Source: Hymenobacter metallilatus
Lineage (GTDB): Bacteria > Bacteroidota > Bacteroidia > Cytophagales > Hymenobacteraceae
Length of the DNA: 64,000 nt
Assembly: GCF_003944705.1 (NCBI RefSeq)
Contig: NZ_RWIS01000008.1
Span: forward strand, 62,001-126,000
Direction: 5' to 3'
Shown here one piece after another: positions 42,846-51,277 of this stretch. The notes under the pieces are model-generated. The model searched no databases. It was not told the DNA's origin and worked only from the letters and a program-made list of their open reading frames with translations. Numbering within the stretch: the first letter of the stretch is position 1; every line of letters starts with the position of its first letter. The translations under genes were made by a program, and so were the position numbers.

Positions 42846-44993
42846 CTACTCGGCTTCGCTGAGCTTTTTGGCAATAGCCCCGGGCACGCCGGCACTCGTG
42901 AGCAGGCCGCTTACCAGGCCCTGCCGCCAGAGCGAAAACACCGAATAACGCCGCTCCCGGTCGGAGCGGATGCGGCCGGGCACCACGGCACCGCCCGGCC
43001 GCCGGGGATTATCATCCCGAATAACCAGGCCGTTGATAAGCGTGGTTTCGATGCGGTGCAGCACTCCGGGCTGGTTTTGGCGGTTTAGGCGCTGCAGGTT
43101 CAAGCTGGTATACTCACCCCACATGGTGCCCCGGGCCTCTGTTTTGTTCAGGCTCATCCGGAAGCGAATCTGCCGGATTTGGCCGCTCCGGAACTTCAGG
43201 CCGCGGGTTGGCACCGTCATGGAGTTGAGAATGGCCAGGGGGGCCGCCCCAAACGTACCGCTTATGGTATGGTAGCCACGGGAATCCAGCAGGTTGGCCC
43301 GAAGCTCGAGGCGGGCCCGGCACTGCCCCTGCAGCCACCCGGTAGCCTCACCGGTAAGGGGGTGCGCGGCACTCATGCGGGCCGGGTCATTGCTGAGGTT
43401 GCGCAGCGTACCCCCAAACCGGGTAATCTGCATGGTTCCGGGTTGGGCCTGGCGCGGAGCCCGGTAGAGCATAGTGAGCGTAGCCCGATTGATTTGGAGC
43501 CGTTGGAGGGCGAAACGGAACGGCAGGCGGCCCAGCGCCTCCGGTGTAACCCGGGAAATGGCGGGGTTCATCGGGAAGCGGCCGTCGCTGCGGGTGCTGA
43601 CGCGGGCATTCCGGATGAGCAGGGTTGTGGCCTTTAGCTCCCCCTGGTTTATGGCCGCCGGAAAGTCGAGCCCGGTTAGCAGCAGCTCCGGCAGCCGGGC
43701 CGATACGTGGGCAGCCTGATGGCCTTTGCGGCGGGCCAGCTCCACCACCGACAGGGTGGGCACCACCAGCACCTGAGCCAGCCGCAGGTGGCCGCGGCGG
43801 GAATCGGCCTGCAGGCCCTGCCACGAAAGGTGGTAGTACGGGGCATTGAGCGTGGCGGTGACCCGACCGGTCTGCAGCTTCCACTGCCGGGCGTAGTACA
43901 TACCTTGCGGGCGGCCGGCATAAGGCAGCACCTGCACGGAAGCTCCCTGCAGCCGCACTCCTGCCACTGCCGGAGCCAGCTCGGTACCAGCTACGCGCAC
44001 TCTGCCATCAACAACCAACAAAGCCTGCAGTCGGCAGACCCGCAGGTAGGGCTGCAGTACCTCGTGCAGGCTGGGCGGCTTCCGGGCGGGCAGCGTGAGG
44101 GCTAGCTGCGGCGAGAGGATGCGTAAGGTATCGGCCTGAAAATGCCGGTGCGCCAGCCGGGCACCATCCAGCCCCGAGAGGAGCAGCCGGGGCAAGGCCA
44201 AGTGAATTCGTACGGTGGGGCTGCGCCGGTCCGTAATGGGCTGAAGGGGCCGGATAAGCAGCGAATCAACCAGCAGCCGGCGCTTCACCGTGGAAGCCTC
44301 CAGCCCCACGAGCCGGACGGTATGGCCTGGCACCCGCGCCAGCAGGCCACGGACCCGGGCCACTGCTTGCCGGGCGTAGCCAATTCGGCCGGAGTCGGCG
44401 GCTCCGGCAGCGCTCAGGCGTACATCCTGCAGCGCCAGCGAGGCATCGGCAACCTGCGCCCATGGCCGGGCCGGGGAGCCGTAGCTGCCCCGCAGGTGCC
44501 GGACTGCAAACCAGCCAATGCGTAGTCCTGCAACCGGCAGCTGCTTGTGCAAAGGCTTGGTGCCAGCTCCGGCAGGCAGGCCCCTCAGCTGCACAGCCAC
44601 TGACTCCAGCACAAGGCTGTCAACAATTACCTCGGAGCGGCGCAGCAGCGCGGTCCACCCTACCCCTGCTATCCGAATCCGGCCCACGGCCAGCTCCACC
44701 CTGGGCAGGCGCTGCGAGTCGGGGGCGGCCGCTACCGTGCGCACCCGCACGGCCTGCGCCTCGGCACCCAGCGGCCACAGATGCGTGCGCAGCCGCCCGA
44801 TGCGCAGGTGGTAGCGGCCCTGGCTGGCTTCCAGAACCCGTTGCTCCACCGTACGCTGCAGCCAGGGGTCGAGCCACCAGGTGAGGCCGCCCCACACCAG
44901 CAGCAGCAGCATTGCCCCTGCCGCCAGCCAGGGCACCCAGCGGCGCCGCGGAGCCGGGGTGGCAGTAAGCGTAGGAGAAGGAGTTGAGGGCAC
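42846..44993 (-). CDS. AsmA-like large membrane-anchored protein
   Basis: The 715-residue protein starts with a proline-rich cytoplasmic stub and one membrane helix (WVPWLAAGAMLLLLVWGGLTWW). A long periplasmic beta-rich region follows, with repeated LxLxxVxxxxGxxx patterns and many L-x-G-L-D elements. This organisation is shared by AsmA/TamB-like bridge proteins and related DUFs that move phospholipid or shape the outer membrane. I did not identify a specific family domain. The start codon is GTG at 44993. The stop lies 16 bases from the convergent gene. Confidence 0.65.
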   Translation of the reverse strand: MPSTPSPTLTATPAPRRRWVPWLAAGAMLLLLVWGGLTWWLDPWLQRTVEQRVLEASQGRYHLRIGRLRTHLWPLGAEAQAVRVRTVAAAPDSQRLPRVELAVGRIRIAGVGWTALLRRSEVIVDSLVLESVAVQLRGLPAGAGTKPLHKQLPVAGLRIGWFAVRHLRGSYGSPARPWAQVADASLALQDVRLSAAGAADSGRIGYARQAVARVRGLLARVPGHTVRLVGLEASTVKRRLLVDSLLIRPLQPITDRRSPTVRIHLALPRLLLSGLDGARLAHRHFQADTLRILSPQLALTLPARKPPSLHEVLQPYLRVCRLQALLVVDGRVRVAGTELAPAVAGVRLQGASVQVLPYAGRPQGMYYARQWKLQTGRVTATLNAPYYHLSWQGLQADSRRGHLRLAQVLVVPTLSVVELARRKGHQAAHVSARLPELLLTGLDFPAAINQGELKATTLLIRNARVSTRSDGRFPMNPAISRVTPEALGRLPFRFALQRLQINRATLTMLYRAPRQAQPGTMQITRFGGTLRNLSNDPARMSAAHPLTGEATGWLQGQCRARLELRANLLDSRGYHTISGTFGAAPLAILNSMTVPTRGLKFRSGQIRQIRFRMSLNKTEARGTMWGEYTSLNLQRLNRQNQPGVLHRIETTLINGLVIRDDNPRRPGGAVVPGRIRSDRERRYSVFSLWRQGLVSGLLTSAGVPGAIAKKLSEAE

Positions 44994-45123
44994 GGCACCG
45001 CTTACGCAAGAGCTGGCGCCAAGGGTTGTCTGGCCGGTTTGCGGTGGCCCACCTTTCCAAGCAGAATACGCCCGTAACTCCTACCTTAGCCCCCGTCGTT
45101 CCTGCTCATACTGCTTCCTGTCT

Positions 45124-45678
45124 ATGCTGCTGCCTCCCTCCTCCAACGACCCCGCCGCGGCTGTGCTGGCTTCCATCAGCCACACGTTCCGGAGCTACAA
45201 AACCCTGGCCGACCGGGCACTGGCTCAGCTCACTCCGGCGCAGTGGCTGGCAACTCCCTCGGCCCAGAGCAACAGCGTTGCCGTGCTGGTGCAGCACATG
45301 GTGGGCAACCTCCGCTCCCGCTTTACCGATTTCCTGACCTCCGACGGCGAGAAGCCTACCCGCCAGCGGGACCAGGAGTTTGAGCAGCCGGCCACGGCGG
45401 CAGCGCTGCCGGCGCAGTGGGAGGCAGCCTGGCAGATTCTCTTTGATGTGCTCGACCACTTGGCCCCCGCCGACCTGCTACGGACCGTGTACATCCGGGG
45501 CGAGGCGCATACGGTCCTGCTGGCTTTGCAGCGGCAGGTAGCTCACTATGCGTACCACGTTGGTCAGATTGTGCAGCTGGCCCGGGAATGGCGCGGGGCC
45601 GAGTGGCAAACCCTGAGCATTGCCCGGGGCCAGAGCGAAGTCTTCAACGCACACATGCGGGCCCAGGCCAACCACTAG
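45124..45678 (+). CDS. DUF1572 family (DinB/YizA-like) protein
   Basis: This 184-residue helical protein fits the DinB-like four-helix metal-binding fold of DUF1572. The first helix (VLASISHTFRSYKTLADRAL) is followed by SNSVAVLVQHMVGNLRSRFT with a conserved His, then QRQVAHYAYHVGQIVQLARE with the second histidine-rich helix. Family members may act as thiol-dependent transferases, but the role is unknown. The ATG at 45124 is the first plausible start. It is 24 bases upstream of the 2H phosphoesterase gene, likely co-transcribed. TACCTTAG upstream is a weak -7 match. Confidence 0.85.
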   Translation: MLLPPSSNDPAAAVLASISHTFRSYKTLADRALAQLTPAQWLATPSAQSNSVAVLVQHMVGNLRSRFTDFLTSDGEKPTRQRDQEFEQPATAAALPAQWEAAWQILFDVLDHLAPADLLRTVYIRGEAHTVLLALQRQVAHYAYHVGQIVQLAREWRGAEWQTLSIARGQSEVFNAHMRAQANH

Positions 45679-45702
45679 CGCGTGTTTTCAGTTATACGTC
45701 CG

Positions 45703-46281
45703 ATGCTTGCAATTACCTCTCTTCTGAACTCCCAGAACGCGGACCGGATTAATCGGCTCATCAAAAGCCTGGAATCCGAGTTTGGGCTGGATGATGTGCA
45801 GGCCACGCCTGATCCGCACATTACCTACCAGCTGGCCGGCGTCCGGAAGCTGTCGGCCCTTAAGCAGGTTATCCGGGATGTGGCCCGCCACACCCAGCCC
45901 TTCGTGGCCCATACCACCGGGCTGGGCGTGTTTCCGGGGCCTAACCCGGTTATTTATATTCCGGTGCTGCGCTCCGATGCGCTCAACCATCTGCACCGGC
46001 GCATTTTGCGGGCTACCGCTCCGCTCTGCCTGCGCACCGACAAATTCAGTGGCCCCGACTGCTGGCTGCCGCACATTTCGCTGGCTCTGCACGATACCAC
46101 TCCCGAGCTGTTGGGCCCCGTGATGCAGTACCTCAATCAGCAAACCTTCAACCTGAAGCTGTCCATTAACAACCTGGCTATTCTGCGGCAGGAGGAAGAG
46201 CGGTTCGTTCCCGAGAAAATTTTTGCCTTTGAAGGCCACAAGCACGAGCCCATTCCCTCCTTGTTTGAGGCAGCCGGCTAA
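45703..46281 (+). CDS. 2'-5' RNA ligase (2H phosphoesterase) family protein
   Basis: The 192-residue protein has the two H-x-T/S motifs of the 2H phosphoesterase superfamily: TPDPHITYQLAG near residue 44 and LPHISLALHD near 124. Two-H enzymes hydrolyse or form 2'-5' linkages, cyclic phosphates or related RNA ends. In bacteria the function is often unclear. The start MLAITSLLN at 45703 is preferred; a GTG at 45682 is possible. The gene overlaps nothing and lies 24 bases past the DUF1572 gene. Confidence 0.9.
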   Translation: MLAITSLLNSQNADRINRLIKSLESEFGLDDVQATPDPHITYQLAGVRKLSALKQVIRDVARHTQPFVAHTTGLGVFPGPNPVIYIPVLRSDALNHLHRRILRATAPLCLRTDKFSGPDCWLPHISLALHDTTPELLGPVMQYLNQQTFNLKLSINNLAILRQEEERFVPEKIFAFEGHKHEPIPSLFEAAG

Positions 46282-46388
46282 GCCATGGGTGGGCGCTGCC
46301 GGCCCAGCCCAACACCAAAGGCCGGCAACAATGCGCCACCCCTGCTACCTTTACCCCCTTCCACTTCACCCTTTCACCGTTTCTGCTC

Positions 46389-46856
46389 ATGTACCTGTAC
46401 CAAACCGTACTGTTGGTTCACTCCTGGACGCGCTGGCTCGTCCTGGTTTTTGGTTTGATTGCCATTTTCCGGGCCTTTACGGGCTGGCAGGGTCGCAAGC
46501 CTTTTGCCGGGGCCGACAACGGCATGGGAGCCGCTTTTGTGGGCTCCATGCACCTGCAGCTGCTGCTGGGTATTATCCTGTATTTCATTAGTCCGGTAGG
46601 CATTAAGGCGTTTGAAACCGCCGGCAGCGCTGTAATGAAGGACCCCACCAGCCGTTTCTTCGCCGTAGAGCACCTCACCGGTATGCTACTGGCAGTAGTA
46701 GCCGCCCAGGTAGGCCGCACGTTGTCCAAGAAAGCCACTGATCCGGTGCTCAAGCACAAGAAGGCATTTACCTGGTTTTTAATTGCATTAATTCTGGTAT
46801 TGGTTATGATTCCCTGGGGAATATGGAATCCGGAACGCCCGCTTTTTCACGTGTAA
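46389..46856 (+). CDS. Small four-helix membrane protein, cytochrome-b-like
   Basis: The 155-residue integral membrane protein has four hydrophobic segments (LVLVFGLIAIFRAF, HLQLLLGIILYFI, HLTGMLLAVVAAQVG and FLIALILVLVMIPWGIW). Histidines occur in helix positions (LLVHSWTRW, SMHLQLL, AVEHLTGM) in a way seen in small cytochrome-b-type proteins of Bacteroidota. Haem binding is inferred. It is followed by an intrinsic terminator. Confidence 0.8.
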   Translation: MYLYQTVLLVHSWTRWLVLVFGLIAIFRAFTGWQGRKPFAGADNGMGAAFVGSMHLQLLLGIILYFISPVGIKAFETAGSAVMKDPTSRFFAVEHLTGMLLAVVAAQVGRTLSKKATDPVLKHKKAFTWFLIALILVLVMIPWGIWNPERPLFHV

Positions 46857-46899
46857 TTTGGTTGAGGCGGGGCAATTACGCCATTTAGCCGCCTTGCAG

Positions 46900-46930
46900 A
46901 AAAGGTCAGCCCGCGAGCTGACCTTTTTTT
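46900..46930 (+). terminator. Intrinsic terminator
   Basis: AAAAGGTCAGC pairs with GCTGACCTTTT around a 6-base loop and ends in a T-run. Confidence 0.85.
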
Positions 46931-47003
46931 ATTATTCCGTGATGCAGTCATGGACAAATAGCTATATTGCCGCTGTTCTTTTCCCACCTTACCATCTACA
47001 CAC

Positions 47004-47474
47004 GTGAACAAACTTCTCCCCTTTAGCCTGCTGTTGCTCGTGGGTTGCGAGCAGTCCGTTGCTCCCACCCGCCCCGCCGTAGTGCAGCAGCAATCCAGCG
47101 ACGCCGCGCAACAGGACCCCAGCACCGACTCCTACATGCGGGGCTTTGCCAAATATGAGCAGTGCCTGTGGGGCGACGGGGCCTGCGCCGTGGCGGCCAC
47201 GCCGGACATGACGGAGCGCACCAGCGGCCCGGCCATCCGCACGCCCCGGGTGCGGCTCACACTCCGGCAGCAGCGCCTCGATGTGCAGTTCCTTACCCCC
47301 TTCGATGCCAACGTGCGCGCCATCACCATCCGGCCCGCGGATGAGTTTTTTGTGGCCCAGCCCGAAACCGATGCGCTGGGGGCAAGTGCCATTAAGATCC
47401 GGCGCGGCACCTACCCCATTGATGCCCGCATGGGCCAGTACGGCGGAGTTCACTTCAATGTGCAGGTATACTAA
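47004..47474 (+). CDS. Putative lipoprotein (156 aa)
   Basis: The 156-residue protein starts at a GTG, with a lipoprotein signal ending LLLLVGC at residue 15. The mature part has a Gln/Ser linker, a cysteine pair in EQCLWGDGACAV, and beta-like strands RVRLTLRQQRLDVQF and AITIRPADEFFV. No known family is recognised. A hairpin at 47503-47549 separates it from the convergent SDR gene. Confidence 0.75.
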   Translation: MNKLLPFSLLLLVGCEQSVAPTRPAVVQQQSSDAAQQDPSTDSYMRGFAKYEQCLWGDGACAVAATPDMTERTSGPAIRTPRVRLTLRQQRLDVQFLTPFDANVRAITIRPADEFFVAQPETDALGASAIKIRRGTYPIDARMGQYGGVHFNVQVY

Positions 47475-47502
47475 CTGCTCCACCTTTTACTGCTGCTAAC
47501 CG

Positions 47503-47549
47503 CCAACAGCCCGGCCGCTTCCGTAAGCAGGAAGTGGCCGGGCTGTTGG
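47503..47549. terminator. 20-bp hairpin between convergent genes
   Basis: The arms at 47503-47522 and 47530-47549 pair with a single G-T wobble, around a 7-base loop. It lies between the lipoprotein (+) and SDR (-) genes. Confidence 0.75.
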
Positions 47550-47571
47550 TTTGCGGCGGATGCAGGCTAGG

Positions 47572-48333
47572 CTAAATACCCTGGCCGCCCGATACTTCAA
47601 GGCGCTGGGCATCAATCCAGCCGGCTTCATCGGTGCAGAGGAAAGCCACTACCGGCCCGATGTCGGTGGGTAGCCCCACCCGGCCCAGGGCCGTGAGGCT
47701 GGCAATGTGGGCGTTGATTTCCTTGTTGTCGCGGGTGCGGCCTCCGCCAAAATCGGTTTCGATGGCACCGGGAGCTACAATGTTCACGCGGATGCGGCGG
47801 CCGGCCAACTCCTTGGCCTGGTACTTGGTCAGGGTTTCCATGGCCGCCTTCATGCTGGCGTAGGCGGAGGAGTTGGGGTAGATAATGCGCGTCAGGCCCG
47901 ACGAAATATTGATAATGCCGCCTCCATCGTTCAGCAGTGGCAGCGCCTTCTGGGTCAGAAAGAACGGGCCTTTGAAGTGAATGTTCAGCATGTCATCGAA
48001 CTGCTGCTCCGTTACCTGGTCATAAGGCTGATACAGCCCCGTGCCGGCGTTGTTGATGAGAAAGTCGAACCGGTCGGTGGCAAAGGTGCTGCTTAGCGTG
48101 GCGTTTACCTGCTCAAAGAAACCATCGAAGCTGCCGATGTTGGAAGCGTCGAGCTGCAGGGCAGCGGCGCGGCGGCCCTGGGCCTGTAGCTCGGCTACTA
48201 CGGCCTCGGCCTCATCCTGCTTGCTATGGTAGGTCAGAATCACGTCCAGGCCTTTCTGGGCCAGGTGTTGGGCCATGTTTTTGCCCAGGCCGCGGCTGCC
48301 GCCCGTTACCAGGGCTATTTTGGTGGTGCTCAT
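47572..48333 (-). CDS. Short-chain dehydrogenase/reductase
   Basis: This 253-residue SDR has the cofactor motif TGGSRGLG (residues 10-17), the FLINNAGTG segment, the catalytic Ser in INISSG, and the Tyr-Lys pair in SAYASMKAA near residues 155-162. It binds NAD(P) and oxidises or reduces an alcohol or carbonyl; the substrate is unknown. The adjacent HTH-only AraC gene lies 71 bases upstream on the same strand. Together with the neighbouring AraC/SDR pair on the opposite strand it forms a mirror arrangement. Confidence 0.92.
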   Translation of the reverse strand: MSTTKIALVTGGSRGLGKNMAQHLAQKGLDVILTYHSKQDEAEAVVAELQAQGRRAAALQLDASNIGSFDGFFEQVNATLSSTFATDRFDFLINNAGTGLYQPYDQVTEQQFDDMLNIHFKGPFFLTQKALPLLNDGGGIINISSGLTRIIYPNSSAYASMKAAMETLTKYQAKELAGRRIRVNIVAPGAIETDFGGGRTRDNKEINAHIASLTALGRVGLPTDIGPVVAFLCTDEAGWIDAQRLEVSGGQGI

Positions 48334-48404
48334 AGTTTCAAGGGGTTAACTGATGAAGCAAAGGTCCTGTCTGGTCGCCTATCCTTTCTGGTGAGTAGTT
48401 CAGA

Positions 48405-48821
48405 TTAACTGGTGACAGTTTCCGAAGTTTCGGCCCGCTGCCCAGCCCACAGCTCCTCCCGGTACTGCCGGGGCGTAATGCCCACGAAGCGCTTGAAGAA
48501 CTTGGTGAAGTTGGAAGGGTCGTAGGTGAGCTGGGCGGCTATTTCCGCCACCGACTGCCGGGGGTTGCTGAGCAGCTGCTTGGACACGGCTACCAGCTTA
48601 CGCTCATAAATGGCACAGGGGGCCTCGCCGGTGGTGAGCTTGAGGGTGTTGCTGAGATGAGTAGGATGAATGCAGAGCTGCCCGGCAAAATCCCGGATTT
48701 CCAGCGCCTCCGTGGCCCGGCCGGCCACTAAATCATCTACGTGGGCGTGCACGAGGCGGGTAAAGTCGGCCGTTATTTCGTGCTGGCGGGCCAGAATTTT
48801 CTTGGGTAAGGGAACAGGCAT
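48405..48821 (-). CDS. AraC-type regulator, DNA-binding domain only
   Basis: The 138-residue protein has a short N-terminal helix region and then two helix-turn-helix motifs of the AraC/XylS type: LEIRDFAGQLCIHPTHLSNT and SVAEIAAQLTYDPSNFTKFF, followed by FKRFVGITPRQYRE. No ligand-binding domain is present, so it probably needs a partner or responds indirectly. It is divergent from the full-length AraC gene (139 bases between starts) and upstream of the SDR gene, which it may control. Confidence 0.88.
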   Translation of the reverse strand: MPVPLPKKILARQHEITADFTRLVHAHVDDLVAGRATEALEIRDFAGQLCIHPTHLSNTLKLTTGEAPCAIYERKLVAVSKQLLSNPRQSVAEIAAQLTYDPSNFTKFFKRFVGITPRQYREELWAGQRAETSETVTS

Positions 48822-48960
48822 CGTATCAGAAAGCAGGGTGACAACCAACTAGACGATTACTTACGGCTATTATTTAAGTAGCGCGGTTAAACGTGTGTAA
48901 CTAACCGCGGAAAAAAACCATCTGGCAGGCTGAATAGTTTGATTTTTGTAATTGCTCGCC

Positions 48961-49863
48961 ATGCCCCAGCCTACTACCCTTGAAGAGTTCTACCGCCAAA
49001 AAATTCATTGGCTGCCCGATAACCTGCGCCAGGATATCGGGCATTTCAACGTATTCCGGCTCGATGACTTTGTGGGGCCGAATGCCTGCCACCTGCCCTA
49101 TAGCCGCAAAGACTTCTACAAAATTACGCTGGTGCGGGGCCGCAGTAACTACCACTTCGCCGATAAAACTGTGGAAATCCGGGGCAATGCTCTGCTCTTT
49201 GCCAACCCGCTGGTACCCTACCACTGGGAGCCGCTGGACGACGACCAATCGGGGTACTTCTGCATTTTCACGGAGGCCTTTTTGCAGCGGCATCCGGTAG
49301 CCGGGGCCTTGGAGCTACCCATGTTCAGGCCGGGCGGACAGCCGCTCTACTCGCTCACCGATGCCCAGCTGGCCAGTACCACCCAGCTGTTTGAGAAGAT
49401 GGCTGCCGAACTGGATTCGGATTATGCATTCAAATACGACTTACTGCGGAACTACGTGTTTGAGTTGGTACACAGCGCCCTGAAGCTGCAACCAGCCACC
49501 ACGCTCTACCAGGAAAGTAACGCCGCCACCCGCATTGCCTCGCTGTTCACGGAGCTGCTGGAGCGGCAGTTCCCCATTGAAACGCCGGGCCAGCAGGTAC
49601 GCCTGCGCAGCGCCCAGGCCTTTGCCGGGCAGCTGGCCGTGCATGTTAACCACCTTAACCGCGCCCTGAAGGAAGTAACTGGCAAAACTACCACCCAGCT
49701 CATTGCCGAGCGGCTGGTACAGGAGGCCCACGCCCTGCTCAGGCACACAACCTGGAATGTGGCAGAAATCAGCTACTGCCTGGGGTTCGAGGAACCGGCC
49801 CACTTCACCAACTTCTTCCGCAAGCGAGCGGGCACTACGCCTACCGCCGTGCGTACTGTTTGA
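48961..49863 (+). CDS. AraC-type transcriptional regulator
   Basis: The 300-residue protein has an N-terminal cupin-like sensing domain (about 1-150, with NACHLPYSRKDFYKITLVRG) and a C-terminal AraC DNA-binding domain (about 200-298, with AGQLAVHVNHLNRALKEVTG and NVAEISYCLGFEEPAHFTNF). It likely senses a small molecule and controls the SDR gene downstream at 50257, or the divergent pair. The ATG at 48961 was chosen; TAGTTTGATTTTTG just upstream could contain the -7 element. It is 394 bases from the downstream SDR gene. Confidence 0.92.
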   Translation: MPQPTTLEEFYRQKIHWLPDNLRQDIGHFNVFRLDDFVGPNACHLPYSRKDFYKITLVRGRSNYHFADKTVEIRGNALLFANPLVPYHWEPLDDDQSGYFCIFTEAFLQRHPVAGALELPMFRPGGQPLYSLTDAQLASTTQLFEKMAAELDSDYAFKYDLLRNYVFELVHSALKLQPATTLYQESNAATRIASLFTELLERQFPIETPGQQVRLRSAQAFAGQLAVHVNHLNRALKEVTGKTTTQLIAERLVQEAHALLRHTTWNVAEISYCLGFEEPAHFTNFFRKRAGTTPTAVRTV

Positions 49864-50256
49864 TTTTCGCAAGTATCCGTTTGAATGAGGTAAGCCGCTG
49901 GCCTCTGCCCTGCTCTAGTTTTGCAGTGTACCATAACACTCTACTCATGAGCAACTGCCTGAACCGGTCTGTGCCGCGCCGTATCCGGCCGGCCCGTGCC
50001 TGCCTCAATCAACCTCCGCCGACGCGAAACGCTGCTGGGGCCCCGGCCCGCCTCACACCCTAACAGCGGCCGGATGCGGCGTGGAGGGGAGGGGTATGTT
50101 ATGATTTCGTTTTTCTGGGCACCGGCTGCAATAAAACGGCCTAGTGCGCGTCTGCCTACCTAGCCACTTCACTGCACACTGCCTTTCCTATGCTGTATCA
50201 ATTTGCAAGCCTCGCCCTGAGCGATTCGCTGACGTATCACGAAAACAAGCAACTGA
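49864..50256 (+). other. Intergenic stretch with a promoter-like element and a possible 38-codon frame
   Basis: TAGTTTTG (49916-49923) matches the -7 consensus and is followed 23 bases later by an ATG at 49947 that opens a basic 38-codon frame (MSNCLNRSVPRRIRPARACL...) ending at 50063. The frame has no recognisable family and may be chance. The rest presumably includes the control region of the SDR gene. Confidence 0.35.
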
Positions 50257-51105
50257 ATGATTTCTCACAACATCTGGTTTGTGACCGGCGCCTCCAGGGG
50301 CCTGGGCCTGACCTTGGTAAAGCATCTACTGGCCCTCGGCTATACGGTGGCGGCCACCTCCCGCAACCTGACCGAGCTCCAACAAGCCGTGCCGCCTAGC
50401 AACGGCCGTTTCCTGCCCCTGCACATGGACCTGGGCAACGAGGATAGTGTGCGGCAGGCCATCGAAACCACCATCAGCACCCTGGGCGGGCTGCATGTAG
50501 TGGTGAACAATGCGGGCTACGGCCAGGTGGGCGCACTAGAAGAGCTTACCGACGCGGAGGCGCGTCGCAACTTTGACGTGAATGTATTTGGGCTGCTGCA
50601 CGTGCTGCGGTACGCCACGCCCCATCTGCGCCGACTAGGCCGCGGGCGGGTGTTTAATATTTCCTCGGTGGGGGGCTTCACGGGCAATTTTCCGGGCTGG
50701 GGTATTTACTGCGCCACCAAATTTGCGGTGGCTGGCCTCACCGAATCGTATGCGGCGGAAGTACAGGAGTTTGGTGTGCAGGCCAGTGTGGTGTACCCCG
50801 GCTATTTCCGCACCGACTTCCTAACCAGCGGCTCGCTGGGCACACCCCAGCACCCTCTGCCCGAGTACCAGTCGGTACGCGACTCCCAGACAGCCCACGA
50901 GCAGCAGATAAACGGCCACCAGCCCGGCGACCCGGCAAAAGCTGCTGCCGCCCTCCTGCGGCTCAGCGAAACTGAGCGCCAGCCCCTGCATGTATTTCTG
51001 GGAGCTGATGCCTACCAGCTAGCCGATCAAAAAATAGCTTTGGTGCAGCAGCAGATGCAGCACTGGCAGGAGCTGGCTGCTACCACTGGTTTCGGGGAAG
51101 CCTAG
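50257..51105 (+). CDS. Short-chain dehydrogenase/reductase
   Basis: This 282-residue SDR has the Rossmann motif TGASRGLGLT (residues 10-19), VVNNAGYGQVGALEE, the Ser in FNISSVGG and the YCATKFAVAGL catalytic segment. It belongs to the classical family with an unknown substrate. A perfect terminator follows at 51128. It is preceded at a distance of 394 bases by the AraC regulator gene on the same strand, and is only distantly similar to the SDR at 47572-48333. Confidence 0.93.
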   Translation: MISHNIWFVTGASRGLGLTLVKHLLALGYTVAATSRNLTELQQAVPPSNGRFLPLHMDLGNEDSVRQAIETTISTLGGLHVVVNNAGYGQVGALEELTDAEARRNFDVNVFGLLHVLRYATPHLRRLGRGRVFNISSVGGFTGNFPGWGIYCATKFAVAGLTESYAAEVQEFGVQASVVYPGYFRTDFLTSGSLGTPQHPLPEYQSVRDSQTAHEQQINGHQPGDPAKAAAALLRLSETERQPLHVFLGADAYQLADQKIALVQQQMQHWQELAATTGFGEA

Positions 51106-51127
51106 CAACATCGTGCTTGTAGCATGC

Positions 51128-51162
51128 AAAAAAGGCCCGCAGCTGGGCTGCGGGCCTTTTTT
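51128..51162 (+). terminator. Intrinsic terminator after the SDR gene
   Basis: AAAAAAGGCCCGCAGC pairs perfectly with GCTGCGGGCCTTTTTT around a 3-base loop. Confidence 0.9.
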
Positions 51163-51277
51163 ATTCGTAATCCGAAGATTTACTGCCTTTTTTGCATTCT
51201 GGTACCACCTATTGCGTGAGCCGCCAGCCCCCGTTGCTGCCCTAGAGTTTTGGGGTGCACACGCCCGGACGCTGGTT

